From: Vibrio owensii CAIM 1854 = LMG 25443
Lineage (GTDB): Bacteria > Pseudomonadota > Gammaproteobacteria > Enterobacterales > Vibrionaceae
Direction of reading: 5' to 3'
DNA: 64,000 nucleotides
Assembly: GCF_000817815.1 (NCBI RefSeq)
Contig: NZ_JPRD01000015.1
Location: 62,001-126,000 of the forward strand
How positions within the stretch are numbered: the first letter of the stretch is position 1; the number at the start of each line of letters is the position of its first letter. The notes beneath the pieces are model-generated. The model saw nothing but the letters and a program-made list of their open reading frames with translations, did not search any database and was not told where the DNA came from. Position numbers and translations under genes: made by a program. Positions 50,434 to 59,378 of this stretch are shown here, in pieces.

Positions 50434-50949
50434 ATGTTTTCGAATCCAAGAGCCGATGAAATGGAGCTTATTATTCTTAAGATGTGGCCTTATGTTAGCT
50501 ATGTGTTTGCAGCGGCTCTTGTGATTATTCTTATCCAATACACATTGGTTGTATTTGTCCATAACAAAATCAGGCTTATTACGCCAATGGTTGGGCTTTC
50601 AATATATTCATATCCTATAGTGCTTAGCACTGTATTGAATATAAACTTACCTTCTGATCATGGGATATTGAATGACTTGATACGACCGTACTTCGTTATC
50701 ATTGTCATTATTACTTTTTACGCCTTGTATCGTGGCTATGAAATAGAAGTGGGTTCCGGAACTAATTCAACGATTCAATCAACTAGGCAAGAGCTCTCTG
50801 GCCTAGAGGAATTGAAGGACCGTGCAAACTGTCATAGATACCTCGAGCAAAGAACAAGTGATACTGAGAACACGGTCGTCGCAACTGATTTGAAGCAACA
50901 ACATAAACTCGAACCAGAAGCTACCGTTCGAAAAATCTCTTTGGATTGA
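50434..50949 (+). CDS. Tailed membrane protein 4 (C-terminal RKISLD)
   Basis: 171 residues. Preceded by a G-run (GGGGGGGG at 50426-50433 region) serving as ribosome-binding site. No cleavable signal; three hydrophobic segments (about 19-40, 46-66 and 84-102), then a charged C-domain with L-S-G-L-E-E-L and the terminal V-R-K-I-S-L-D. It follows tailed protein 3 by 8 bp, in the same operon as the ATPase. Confidence 0.75.
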   Translation: MFSNPRADEMELIILKMWPYVSYVFAAALVIILIQYTLVVFVHNKIRLITPMVGLSIYSYPIVLSTVLNINLPSDHGILNDLIRPYFVIIVIITFYALYRGYEIEVGSGTNSTIQSTRQELSGLEELKDRANCHRYLEQRTSDTENTVVATDLKQQHKLEPEATVRKISLD

Positions 50950-50961
50950 TAGGAAACAAAC

Positions 50962-51300
50962 ATGAGTAAAGGCAAACGTCGAATCGTCATCAAAGATGGG
51001 GTCATCACTGGATTCTCTGATGAAGTGGACTTCAACTCATTGGGAATTACCGAGATAGCGCGAAAGAGGGTCTCCCATATTAGACCAACGAATTGGCTCA
51101 TGCGTCAGTGCTTTCGTATCCTCCGAAGTTTAGTTGATGATAAAAGTAAAGTGGCTGAATGGACACGTCATTGGGAGTGTAGTTGGACAGTGTACATCGA
51201 TGACAAAACATATGGTCCGTTCAACTCAAGACAAGAAGCTATTAAATTCGAGAAGGAAGAGATCTACCAGCAAGGAAAGTTACACAAATCCATAAGTTGA
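50962..51300 (+). CDS. Hypothetical protein of the AAA+ operon, 112 aa
   Basis: A basic soluble protein with R-R-I-V-I-K-D-G-V-I-T-G-F at the N-terminus and a W-E-C-S-W-T-V-Y-I-D and Y-G-P-F-N-S-R-Q-E-A segment. It carries an AGGAAAC leader (50951-50957) like the 14-18 kb block. It has no RKISL tail. Last gene before the operon terminator; function unknown. Confidence 0.6.
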   Translation: MSKGKRRIVIKDGVITGFSDEVDFNSLGITEIARKRVSHIRPTNWLMRQCFRILRSLVDDKSKVAEWTRHWECSWTVYIDDKTYGPFNSRQEAIKFEKEEIYQQGKLHKSIS

Positions 51301-51311
51301 TTATCATGTCG

Positions 51312-51338
51312 CACCAGTTCTAAACTGGTGTATTTTTT
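51312..51338 (+). terminator. Intrinsic terminator of the AAA+ operon
   Basis: CACCAGTT (51312-51319) pairs with AACTGGTG (51323-51330) over CTA and is followed by TATTTTTT. It ends the plus-strand operon 47580-51300. Confidence 0.85.
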
Positions 51339-51345
51339 GAAATGC

Positions 51346-51768
51346 CTAAGCAATTGTGAACTCGAAAACACGAAGAAAAGAATCTATAGAACGAACCCCT
51401 ACTGGTGACATCGTCACTAAAAATATGGCGCAATTTGCAACAATAGCTAACCACATAAGAGTTTTGAAAGGTTGCTTCTTTGTCTTGTGGCGACATTTTA
51501 CTTGAGCAAAAAGAACTCCAGGCCACCCCCCAAAAAGACATGTTACAATAAGCCATCTCTCACTCATCCGATGCCCACCATTAATTGCGGCTTTTTTATC
51601 TAGAGCAAAAATCAAATATCCATAAACACTTAAAGCAGAGTAGGCCGCAAAAATCACAATTGACGATTTTTGCATCAATACGCACATTCCTACAAACGCC
51701 AAATAACTAAGACTAAAAAAGGTTGTCGGGGTAAGCATGTAGATTAATCGATTGAAGTGTATAATCAT
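51346..51768 (-). CDS. DUF1294 membrane protein
   Basis: 140 residues. The DUF1294 core is clear: Y-L-I-F-A-L-D-K-K-A-A, G-G-H-R-M-S-E-R-W-L-I, L-F-G-G-W-P-G-V-L-F-A-Q and R-H-K-T-K-K-Q-P-F. Four membrane segments. DUF1294 proteins are often found with cold-shock domains; here no such domain is present. Function unknown. Confidence 0.8.
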   Translation of the reverse strand: MIIHFNRLIYMLTPTTFFSLSYLAFVGMCVLMQKSSIVIFAAYSALSVYGYLIFALDKKAAINGGHRMSERWLIVTCLFGGWPGVLFAQVKCRHKTKKQPFKTLMWLAIVANCAIFLVTMSPVGVRSIDSFLRVFEFTIA

Positions 51769-51830
51769 ATAAATCTATAATTAAATTCTATCAAAAACAA
51801 CTACTCACATACTGCCATTTGAGGTTCTCG

Positions 51831-52265
51831 ATGCATTCGAGTGAATTAATTGAATTACTTAATGAAGTAGATGAGCTCATTTGCTCAACTAAAAAAACAA
51901 ATGGATACCCTGGTATCATTACCACAGGAGTTTTCATAGAAAGAACAACTGAAGACGAGTGCAAAAAAGCAATCAGTGAGATGCAATCAGAACAAGAGTG
52001 GCTTGTTATGGATTTCGACATGGAAGACCCTACCATGGGAGGATATACATTAAACCTAATACATAAGGATGGCAGGGCATGTGGACAAAGTTGGGTCATT
52101 TTATTTCCTCTCGAGGGCGAACTGAATGACGTTTATGAAAACAAAATCAACGTCATCCAATTAATTGAGGAATATAAGAGACCTCAGATTGAGGTTACTC
52201 TGTACATACAAAACGGTACGTTATGCAAATCACCTGATGTTAATTATCAAATGATAGTTCACTAA
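51831..52265 (+). CDS. Hypothetical protein, 144 aa
   Basis: Start at 51831 (GAGG upstream). An acidic soluble alpha/beta protein. Unrecognised family. Divergent from the DUF1294 gene, 62 bp apart. Confidence 0.6.
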   Translation: MHSSELIELLNEVDELICSTKKTNGYPGIITTGVFIERTTEDECKKAISEMQSEQEWLVMDFDMEDPTMGGYTLNLIHKDGRACGQSWVILFPLEGELNDVYENKINVIQLIEEYKRPQIEVTLYIQNGTLCKSPDVNYQMIVH

Positions 52266-52362
52266 GACGTTGATTCATTGCGTGACATTTAACTGCACTT
52301 GATTACTTTTAAGACTGAAGATCAATACGTTAGACAGGCTATATTGGATGCTGGCGTATAAG

Positions 52363-52641
52363 TTAAGGGTAAATCTCTGGTGAAACTTCGTAATTGCCGA
52401 GCACTACAAGGTTGTTGTCCTTGATGAAAGAACCCGACAATTCAATTTCACCGCATTTAAACTTACCGAGCTTAGCTTCTTGTACCAACAGTCTTGGTTC
52501 ATTTGGCTCCAGCACATTAAATAGCACATCCTTCAATTGAATAGATGTACCTTGTACATCTTCAAGGCCGGTAGGCACAAACTCCAGCTTGGAGTCAGAC
52601 GTCGAGGACAATTCCTTCATAACAACACTCTCACCATTCAT
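52363..52641 (-). CDS. Hypothetical beta-rich protein, 92 aa
   Basis: A soluble acidic protein with alternating strands. It starts 9 bp after the exonuclease gene on the same strand, so it is probably cotranscribed. Unrecognised. Confidence 0.5.
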   Translation of the reverse strand: MNGESVVMKELSSTSDSKLEFVPTGLEDVQGTSIQLKDVLFNVLEPNEPRLLVQEAKLGKFKCGEIELSGSFIKDNNLVVLGNYEVSPEIYP

Positions 52642-52650
52642 AATGAACTC

Positions 52651-53535
52651 CTATATTTTGTTATTTTCAATTTTATGGATTTCTTGATCTAATTCATGAT
52701 GTTTCCTCACCATTTCATCAAGCAAAGCGATTGTCATTCTGGTATCAGCAGTAGCTGTGTGAGCTTTTCCTTGCCACTCAATACCAGCAGCTGCGACCGC
52801 ATTCTTTAATGATATCGAACCGTATTTGTTGGTCGCACCATAAATATCGGCCGCTTTGTACATCAGACACATATTCTCTACATTATCTACCCATAATTCA
52901 TCACAGCCAAAAGCTATACAGCTTTGCCTGATAAGCCTTAAGTCAAACTTTGAATTAAATATCAACACTGGTCTACTGCAAAGAAGGTTTTTCACTTCAT
53001 CACTACGAGTATCCCAACTAGGACACTCCTCTAATTCGGAAAGCGACATCCCGTTAGCGTTAAAAGCTCCTTCTGAAATAGGCACTGTAGGTCTATAGCG
53101 TTGATAGAATACTTCGTTCCCATGCCTATCCATTATGCTTAATTCTATTACTTGAGCGTCGTTACTGACACAAGTAGTTTCAGTGTCCAGGACAAATACA
53201 TCTCGATTCTCAATGAATTCAGCTAAAAGTTTGCTTGCTTTGTACCATCTTGAGCGTCTTTTAGCCTTGAGTCCTGAGAGCTTCCTCCCTCGAATCTGGC
53301 GCTCAGTTAATTTTTTAAGTTTTTTTTCTTTAAAACGACGGATTGGGATACAACCTGACACTAGATAAATGGGGTTTGACCGGTTCGAATATGGCGACTT
53401 TACAAACTTATGCGGTTTCTGATTTGGAGCCGGTTTCAAACCAAATTGGTCCCTAAGCCGTGTTACACCATAAGCTTCACTGTTCCTGCAGGCATCCTCT
53501 AGGGACTGTTCAAAGCTATCTTTCGTTTCAGACAT
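52651..53535 (-). CDS. DnaQ-like 3'-5' exonuclease
   Basis: 294 residues. The N-terminal 100 residues are basic and unrecognised. The exonuclease domain has Exo I V-L-D-T-E-T-T, Exo II F-N-S-K-F-D-L and Exo III H-T-A-T-A-D-T-R-M-T, the DEDDh set. Similar stand-alone enzymes occur in plasmids and ICEs. It may trim DNA 3' ends or act as a proofreading aid; the partner is unknown. Confidence 0.85.
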   Translation of the reverse strand: MSETKDSFEQSLEDACRNSEAYGVTRLRDQFGLKPAPNQKPHKFVKSPYSNRSNPIYLVSGCIPIRRFKEKKLKKLTERQIRGRKLSGLKAKRRSRWYKASKLLAEFIENRDVFVLDTETTCVSNDAQVIELSIMDRHGNEVFYQRYRPTVPISEGAFNANGMSLSELEECPSWDTRSDEVKNLLCSRPVLIFNSKFDLRLIRQSCIAFGCDELWVDNVENMCLMYKAADIYGATNKYGSISLKNAVAAAGIEWQGKAHTATADTRMTIALLDEMVRKHHELDQEIHKIENNKI

Positions 53536-53557
53536 AGCAAGTTTCAACAATTACTTG

Positions 53558-53830
53558 TTACTGATTTGAGGTGTCATTTTGATTATTTTTGCTGTTCAAC
53601 CGACGCTTAACATCGATGAAGAAAGGGTAGATAGCAAAAATGAAAACGATCGCGCACACGATGACAAAGTCAAGCGTGCCTTGAACCCCAATGTTGTTTG
53701 AGCCAACCAAATTATAAATTGGCGAGGTGATAATTGGGACAAATAACAAAGAAGCAAAGAAGATAACAACGGCTACCACTAATCGAGCAAATCGACCAGC
53801 GGCATTTTGAGCATTAATTTTATTAGACAT
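53558..53830 (-). CDS. Membrane protein, 90 aa
   Basis: Start at 53830 (AGGG upstream on the minus strand). Two hydrophobic segments (about 14-33 and 50-72) and a polar C-terminal tail K-R-R-L-N-S-K-N-N. Unrecognised. Confidence 0.5.
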   Translation of the reverse strand: MSNKINAQNAAGRFARLVVAVVIFFASLLFVPIITSPIYNLVGSNNIGVQGTLDFVIVCAIVFIFAIYPFFIDVKRRLNSKNNQNDTSNQ

Positions 53831-54093
53831 ATAAAACCCTAACTTGTAAGTAGTTACGTTCTCTGTAACGAACGAGTGAATGAAGTCTAGCACTTAAACC
53901 TGAAAGTTATTCTGATCTAATCAACATACAAGAAACCTGATCAAACCACCTTTTCAGAACAGCCATTACTGGTTTGCTATATCGTAGGTATCACTAGAAG
54001 GTCAGTTGAAAAACAACCAAACCAAAGTGTATCATAGTGGAAAGGTATAGCAAAATACCGCACTAACCCAAAGTCAATGACAAATGGTTTATC

Positions 54094-54702
54094 ATGAGTA
54101 TAACGAAAGTAACAGATCGTCTGTTCTTGGCATATATTGAGGCCAAGTTAGACACAGATGGTTCGGTGCGCCCGAACGATTTGCGTTGCCAATTTAAAAT
54201 GGACCGAGGCAAAGCAAGTAAACTAATCAAAAGATATTGTGAGGATCAATTAACCGCGGACAATATCAAGTACAAGGAAAATGGGCGTCATTCTAATTAC
54301 ATAAGAACATCAAAATTCAAAAGACAGATATTGATGAACCTGAGCCCTCAGATGTTTCTTAGCTCAATATTAGAAGTATACGGTGATTCTGGCTCTAGTA
54401 CAAAAGATGTCTATTTAAAGTACATTGACGCTTATGTCGAATTACACGAAATCATAAGCCCGATAACTATTGCAAATCAGTTCGGAATGCATAGAAGCCG
54501 AGCCGGACATGTACTAAAAGCCTACAAGGAGGATAGAGATTCCTGTGCAAATCTCCGTTATCATCTTCAAGGGCAAATGTCATGCTACAGAAAGACGACC
54601 ATATTTAAACGTTATTATCTTCCTAAAGACATTAGTGCACTTAAGTTTTTAACAGCGATCGATGACCTTTTTGGTCCAGAAAAGCAGGCTCCTAGCTACT
54701 AA
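54094..54702 (+). CDS. Putative regulator with duplicated HTH domain
   Basis: 202 residues made of two related halves, about 8-80 and 105-176. Each has a helical start (D-R-L-F-L-A-Y-I / D-V-Y-L-K-Y-I), an HTH-like turn (D-L-R-C-Q-F-K-M-D-R-G-K-A-S-K-L / T-I-A-N-Q-F-G-M-H-R-S-R-A-G-H-V), and an R-x-S/T-x-F-K-R ending. The second helices look like DNA-recognition helices. Probably a DNA-binding regulator; target unknown. Confidence 0.65.
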   Translation: MSITKVTDRLFLAYIEAKLDTDGSVRPNDLRCQFKMDRGKASKLIKRYCEDQLTADNIKYKENGRHSNYIRTSKFKRQILMNLSPQMFLSSILEVYGDSGSSTKDVYLKYIDAYVELHEIISPITIANQFGMHRSRAGHVLKAYKEDRDSCANLRYHLQGQMSCYRKTTIFKRYYLPKDISALKFLTAIDDLFGPEKQAPSY

Positions 54703-54717
54703 CTCGAGGGAAAATTC

Positions 54718-55230
54718 ATGAACAAAGCAATTCTAGTTCTTGCCGTTACTTCGCTGATTACAGGGTGTAACCAACACCTTAGAACGGTTACGCTTCCTGA
54801 CGACATGATAATGAAACCAAAAGTTTCTGACCCCTACATGCCAAGAGATGGTGAATATTCGTTCTACTCCTCCAATAGTGCGATCGTTATAGAAGCCGAA
54901 ATTACAACTGATGGTTTTGTTCAGGTAAGGCGTATCCAAGATATTCAACCAGAGAATTGTATCATCAAAGCAACAGGGGCGATTTCGGAACTAACTAACC
55001 GATTTATAGTTGAACCGAAAACGCTGAAATGTGACAGCCATGAAACAGAACTGTCCGGTACTGCAATTGGTTCGGACGAACGTGTTGGACTTCGGTTCGA
55101 CCCAGGGACAGGAAAGATCCGTAAAAATGACATGAGGTTCATTTTCCTCATAAATAAACCAATTAATCTTAGCGGATTTGAAATCGAATACTATAGTGAT
55201 CATCCGATTCGTTTTGTTGATTCACTCTGA
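54718..55230 (+). CDS. Predicted lipoprotein, 170 aa
   Basis: A signal peptide with lipobox I-T-G-C (Cys17) and a beta-rich mature domain with two cysteines (E-N-C-I and L-K-C-D). Residue after the cysteine is Asn. Unrecognised. 15 bp after the HTH regulator, so possibly in one transcript. Confidence 0.65.
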   Translation: MNKAILVLAVTSLITGCNQHLRTVTLPDDMIMKPKVSDPYMPRDGEYSFYSSNSAIVIEAEITTDGFVQVRRIQDIQPENCIIKATGAISELTNRFIVEPKTLKCDSHETELSGTAIGSDERVGLRFDPGTGKIRKNDMRFIFLINKPINLSGFEIEYYSDHPIRFVDSL

Positions 55231-55301
55231 ATGTTTACAGCCACTCCCAAATTGCTGGCACATGTTCTGCCGACAAAAGATAGAGTTACATTCCAAAAAA
55301 C

Positions 55302-55343
55302 CATAAATTCACTTCTACCAGCACTTAAGTAAGTGAATTTATG
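55302..55343. repeat. 13-bp perfect inverted repeat
   Basis: CATAAATTCACTT (55302-55314) and its exact complement (55331-55343) flank 16 bp. An A6 run precedes it, so on the minus strand it would look like a terminator, though no minus-strand gene reads into it. An operator of the XRE gene downstream is another option. Confidence 0.5.
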
Positions 55344-55449
55344 GGCATATGCCGAACATATTTCACTCACAGTACTGATCAAATGGATCTGATACAGTAT
55401 TATTCATTTAATGGTTTTTTTATAAAAGAGTGATGGTTAAGGAGGACAT

Positions 55450-56121
55450 GTGCCAGTCAAGGAATCGATGTATTTTGCTCCGTTTTTAAGAACGTACCGC
55501 ACAGAAATGGATTGGTCACAGACCAAATTATTCGAGGTTTCCGGTGTGGCTAGAAGGACAATAACGAGAGCCGAAAATGGTGAAAAGGTATCACAGGAGA
55601 TCTTGGAAAAACTGTCTTTTGCTTTGGGGTTGACACATTGGACTGAATTGGTAGAGAACAGAGATAGTGAAACGTATAAACATCCCAGACTAGGTATCGC
55701 CCTGAAGGTTAGCAATTTATACTTTAAGACGCTGTGGCAGTCTCACGTATTGACTTTCATAGTCCTATTCTACCTATTTATAATCGGTAATGTTGCTACT
55801 GAAAAGTCATCTGTCGATACCTTAGTGAGATACTGTTTGTTTACTTCATGTTTCATTGTGCCTTTGGCAAGCTTTCTTAATTACAAAAGTTACTCCATCG
55901 AGCCGCAGCGTTCATTGCCACTTTCCAAATTTAATATAGAACAAACTCAAATCAGGAAACGTTATTCTGATAAAAGTATGATTGCTATCGGCCTCATCGC
56001 AGTTATGTTTATGCTTCTGATTCAAGATAAGCTCGTGCTTGCTTCATATGTGATCTGGTATCTACTTACTACCGGGCTTATCATTAAATCAACCCACAAG
56101 GTCAAGTTGACGTATCAGTGA
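55450..56121 (+). CDS. Membrane-bound XRE-family regulator
   Basis: 223 residues. An N-terminal Cro/C1-type HTH at about 10-66 (L-R-T-Y-R, Q-T-K-L-F-E-V-S-G-V-A-R-R-T-I-T-R-A-E-N-G) is followed by four membrane segments. HTH fused to membrane domain suggests a regulator that senses membrane or small-molecule signals. GTG start with GGAGG at 55441-55445. Confidence 0.75.
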   Translation: MPVKESMYFAPFLRTYRTEMDWSQTKLFEVSGVARRTITRAENGEKVSQEILEKLSFALGLTHWTELVENRDSETYKHPRLGIALKVSNLYFKTLWQSHVLTFIVLFYLFIIGNVATEKSSVDTLVRYCLFTSCFIVPLASFLNYKSYSIEPQRSLPLSKFNIEQTQIRKRYSDKSMIAIGLIAVMFMLLIQDKLVLASYVIWYLLTTGLIIKSTHKVKLTYQ

Positions 56122-56122
56122 G

Positions 56123-56779
56123 TTATTGAGTGGTTGCAACTTGTGACTGGCGATGTACCTGGCACTTTCCTGCTAACCAGTTTAAACGTTCCATGAAGTC
56201 TACAGGAAATGCGGAGATATCATTATCCACTAACCAATAGATCAACTGGCATAAGCGTTTCATTGAGGCCTTATGATTGCGGAAATACTGATTAAACTTG
56301 TATTGATCAGAGCTAAAGAATTTAAGTTGATCCGTATACTTGATTAGATTTTTGCTTAAACTCTCTTCGAAGCTGTAAAGCCTGTCATGCACCCAATGAC
56401 GCTCCTCATTGGGTGAGAAGTGCTTCGCAGTACCTTTGGACTGATTCTGCTCGGGTTTATCAAGAAAGTTTCTCACTCGTACCAAATGATTGAAGTAGCC
56501 CGTATCCGGAGACCAGGCGTTTCCAAAAATCCCCCACTCAAACTCAAACACAGATAAACGTAACGTGGCCTCGGCTTGTTTTTCTGCATCCTCTAATCGG
56601 GCAAGTAGATTCGAATTTTCGTGTTCTATCAGGTTGTTCTTCATATTGAGTACGACTTGACGCAAGTCAGAACCTTCAGCCATAAGACTTTGGGCGTTAT
56701 TAATACTGACGTTAGAAAGAACACTTATAACTTCATCAGCTTCTTGATCCAAAGATTTTTTATAACGAGCATTCGACAT
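56123..56779 (-). CDS. Hypothetical coiled-coil protein, 218 aa
   Basis: Mainly helical with a likely coiled coil at about 25-75. No membrane segment. Unrecognised. Convergent with the XRE gene, whose stop is 1 bp away. The 184 bp upstream (56780-56963) hold nothing I can name. Confidence 0.6.
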   Translation of the reverse strand: MSNARYKKSLDQEADEVISVLSNVSINNAQSLMAEGSDLRQVVLNMKNNLIEHENSNLLARLEDAEKQAEATLRLSVFEFEWGIFGNAWSPDTGYFNHLVRVRNFLDKPEQNQSKGTAKHFSPNEERHWVHDRLYSFEESLSKNLIKYTDQLKFFSSDQYKFNQYFRNHKASMKRLCQLIYWLVDNDISAFPVDFMERLNWLAGKCQVHRQSQVATTQ

Positions 56780-56963
56780 AATAATTCACCAACGAAATAC
56801 TGATTTGGCTTCTGCCAGAAATCATTGTAATTGAGGGAGGGGGCAAAAATTATTTTACAGTGATAGTGGGGTTAGTTCTAGAGTAAATGCTGATAGGTTC
56901 GTGAATTGAGCCCTACATTTGGTGATGAAGGGCTTATAAACATTGTTTGGCCGCAAAACTTAA

Positions 56964-57485
56964 TCAATGACTGGTGCTATTAACTATTTTGCCATCTGCA
57001 GCTCTTCTTGCTAACGAATAGAGCATTCCTTGTTCGGCTTCTTCGTTAATAGGGTGCTGAAAAGGCAACCATTCGTTTACGGTTCGTTCTGGGTAAGGCC
57101 ATTCTAATTGGTCATGTATGGGTCCCGGCCATTGATTATTTGGTGGTGCTTTAATTGGTACCACTTTACGACCATGAAGCTCGAGTAAGCCAAATCCATC
57201 AGGCAATCGATCTACCGTGATAAGATTTGGTGGCGTTATGTAGAATCTATATAATCCTACCCCCAGCTCTGTATGAATCCGCTCTGCCTTCTTCATGTCA
57301 GCAGCAAAGTCGCTTAAACTAACTTTACTTTCTATCATCGCTGAGCAATTACTTCTAAATCCGATGCAATCAACTTTCTCACGAGCTTTGGCTGTACCAA
57401 TGTTAATGCCTACAACACCAAAACCTTGAGACTTTAACCAGTAGGCCGCTTTTAAGCATAAGTGTTCATGTAAATCTGAGGGCAT
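56964..57485 (-). CDS. MmcB-like PD-(D/E)XK protein (second copy)
   Basis: 173 residues. It starts L-H-E-H-L-C-L-K-A-A-Y-W-L, then E-K-V-D-C-I-G-F-R, E-S-K-V-S-L-S-D-F-A-A-D-M-K-K, Y-R-F-Y-I-T-P-P-N-L-I and F-G-L-L-E-L. The D...E-S-K and D-F-x-x-D-x-K-K motifs match MmcB-like nucleases and the protein at 23222-23896. Complete catalytic signature. Confidence 0.7.
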   Translation of the reverse strand: MPSDLHEHLCLKAAYWLKSQGFGVVGINIGTAKAREKVDCIGFRSNCSAMIESKVSLSDFAADMKKAERIHTELGVGLYRFYITPPNLITVDRLPDGFGLLELHGRKVVPIKAPPNNQWPGPIHDQLEWPYPERTVNEWLPFQHPINEEAEQGMLYSLARRAADGKIVNSTSH

Positions 57486-57496
57486 AAATCACCATA

Positions 57497-58039
57497 TTAG
57501 TTTTTACGTAGATCGATAATATCGCCAATCGCTTGGTCACTCATATTGCATCGAGTGATGGCTCTAGTCTCAGCGTCAAAAATCGGAACCATCACTGAGT
57601 TCTTAAAGATCTTATCACGGACGTATAACTTGTTATCAACACAACGAAATCGAAAATTACGGGCTTTTCCAAGATCGAACGCTTCAACCAAGCTGATGCT
57701 GTCCAATTTATCACCATAATCGCGGCATAACATAACCCTTCCATCATCATCAAAGTTAGGATGCCAGGTAGTGGACCCCGAGAAATAAACCACACCATTC
57801 AAACAGTAGGCTTGATAGTGTTTCCGCTTTACCTCTGGGGTGTTCTTAGTCGAATCAGACAAACTCGTTGTTCGTTGGGAGATCTTTAAACGATGATTCA
57901 AATCTTCAGCTGGCAGGTCGTAACTTGTTAAGGCCATAAATGCTGCATACACAAAAACTAGACCCCCTACAATACGTAACACTGAAACAACAACTTTTCG
58001 CAACTTACTTTTTGGTTCAGAATAAAAAATTCTTTTCAT
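57497..58039 (-). CDS. Single-pass membrane protein, 180 aa
   Basis: One membrane segment (about 17-37) after a basic start, then a soluble domain with three cysteines, predicted outside the inner membrane. Unrecognised. 11 bp from the MmcB-like gene. Confidence 0.6.
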   Translation of the reverse strand: MKRIFYSEPKSKLRKVVVSVLRIVGGLVFVYAAFMALTSYDLPAEDLNHRLKISQRTTSLSDSTKNTPEVKRKHYQAYCLNGVVYFSGSTTWHPNFDDDGRVMLCRDYGDKLDSISLVEAFDLGKARNFRFRCVDNKLYVRDKIFKNSVMVPIFDAETRAITRCNMSDQAIGDIIDLRKN

Positions 58040-58199
58040 ACTCGATTCTACATACTAGATAATCAACCGAAGACATAACTAGCTCTATAAAATTGCTGGA
58101 AACATCCCCATAACAAAACATATCATGCAACTTGGCATACTAATAATGCTGCAATTTATGACTACACTTTTCCTGTCTTTGAATTGCAAGTTTTAGTCA

Positions 58200-58739
58200 T
58201 CATTTTTGAATTTCCTTTTTAGTATTCTGCAATTCTTCCGCAGATTGCATTGGAATGCCAAACTGGTAATCTAGTAGCAACAAATTAACCGCGTCGTAAG
58301 CTGTAACATTGTCTACTGAAGATAGGACTTCCTGGAGTTTTGGTTCAACGAACTTTGTGAGCGAGGATTTTAGCGCCTTTAACTCTTTCGCAGTAAGTAC
58401 ATACTTGTGTGCTCCAAGAAAAACCAATTTAGGCAATGGCTTAAAGAAAGTGTTATATGGTTTTGTTGAACGCATAAACTCAACAGACATGTATGAAAAG
58501 AAAGGTCCAATCAAATGATGTGCAATGATTCCAATTAGAATAAATACAATCTCACTCCACGAAGGAGACATAACAAAACCAATTGCTGAAACAACACCAT
58601 AAACTCGCAACGCACAAAGAACAATCATACAGTTAAATACAGATGTTCCTATTCTGCAGGCATACGATTCCGCTTGGCTAAAATCATCACATAGATCTGT
58701 TGTAACTCTATAGAAAATACCATGTCTACAAATTCTCAC
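58200..58739 (-). CDS. Membrane protein, 179 aa, GTG start
   Basis: GTG at 58739 is supported by GGAGAAGG just upstream and overlaps the previous gene by 14 bp; a longer frame is less likely. Two hydrophobic segments (about 34-58 and 62-85), then a soluble helical C-domain. Unrecognised. Confidence 0.55.
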   Translation of the reverse strand: MRICRHGIFYRVTTDLCDDFSQAESYACRIGTSVFNCMIVLCALRVYGVVSAIGFVMSPSWSEIVFILIGIIAHHLIGPFFSYMSVEFMRSTKPYNTFFKPLPKLVFLGAHKYVLTAKELKALKSSLTKFVEPKLQEVLSSVDNVTAYDAVNLLLLDYQFGIPMQSAEELQNTKKEIQK

Positions 58740-59115
58740 TATACACCTTCTCCGCGAATATATTATTTGATGCACTTGATTCAGAAACAACAATCTCACT
58801 GTCAAACGTGTTGATTGCAAAACTAAACATAATTACTGAACAAAGAGTTGAAGCAACGACGGTTAATGCATAAGACTCAAGACTGAAGGTCTCAGTCCCA
58901 TCAAGAGCACTCATTAAACACGGAAGCAAAATAGCCCCCAAAAGATACATAACAACCAGTAATACAGCCATTCGTACCATTTTTATTTGGGTAGAGTAGA
59001 GGGGCTTATTTGAGACAACTACCGGCTCATAATCAATTCCAGTAAGTAAGGTTGATCCACTATGATATGAGAAGCCGTTTTGATTGCATTGCTCAACAGT
59101 GTTCTTAATCGTCAT
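58726..59115 (-). CDS. Membrane protein, 129 aa
   Basis: Two membrane segments (about 47-68 and 82-105) and soluble ends. Coupled by overlap to the next membrane-protein gene. Divergent from the integrase, with about 260 bp between them containing the SOS box. Confidence 0.6.
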   Translation of the reverse strand: MTIKNTVEQCNQNGFSYHSGSTLLTGIDYEPVVVSNKPLYSTQIKMVRMAVLLVVMYLLGAILLPCLMSALDGTETFSLESYALTVVASTLCSVIMFSFAINTFDSEIVVSESSASNNIFAEKVYSENL

Positions 59116-59248
59116 TCTGTACCGAACCTTTTATGCACCTAAGAGATTAAAGTAAAAAGATATATTGGTTGTAAATGCAACCATGAATTAGTGCTCTGAT
59201 CATGTTACGTTTTTTCGAAATTGCTGATCGCATCACATTTCAAATTGC

Positions 59249-59264
59249 CTGTATATTTTTACAG
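59249..59264 (+). promoter_or_regulatory. Perfect LexA (SOS) box upstream of integrase
   Basis: CTGT-ATATTTTT-ACAG matches the LexA consensus CTGT-N8-ACAG exactly, with the usual AT-rich spacer. It is 115 bp before the chosen integrase start at 59379, and lies inside the longer reading frame from 59202, which is one reason to prefer the later start. Confidence 0.85.
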
Positions 59265-59378
59265 TTAAACTGTGCAAATTATAAAATAGCCCTTATACTC
59301 AATGCGATAAGAGCAGGGCGATTGAAGCGAGGATTTTTTGTTTTGTTAGTTGCAGATAATAGCATTGGCGCGAGCTTG

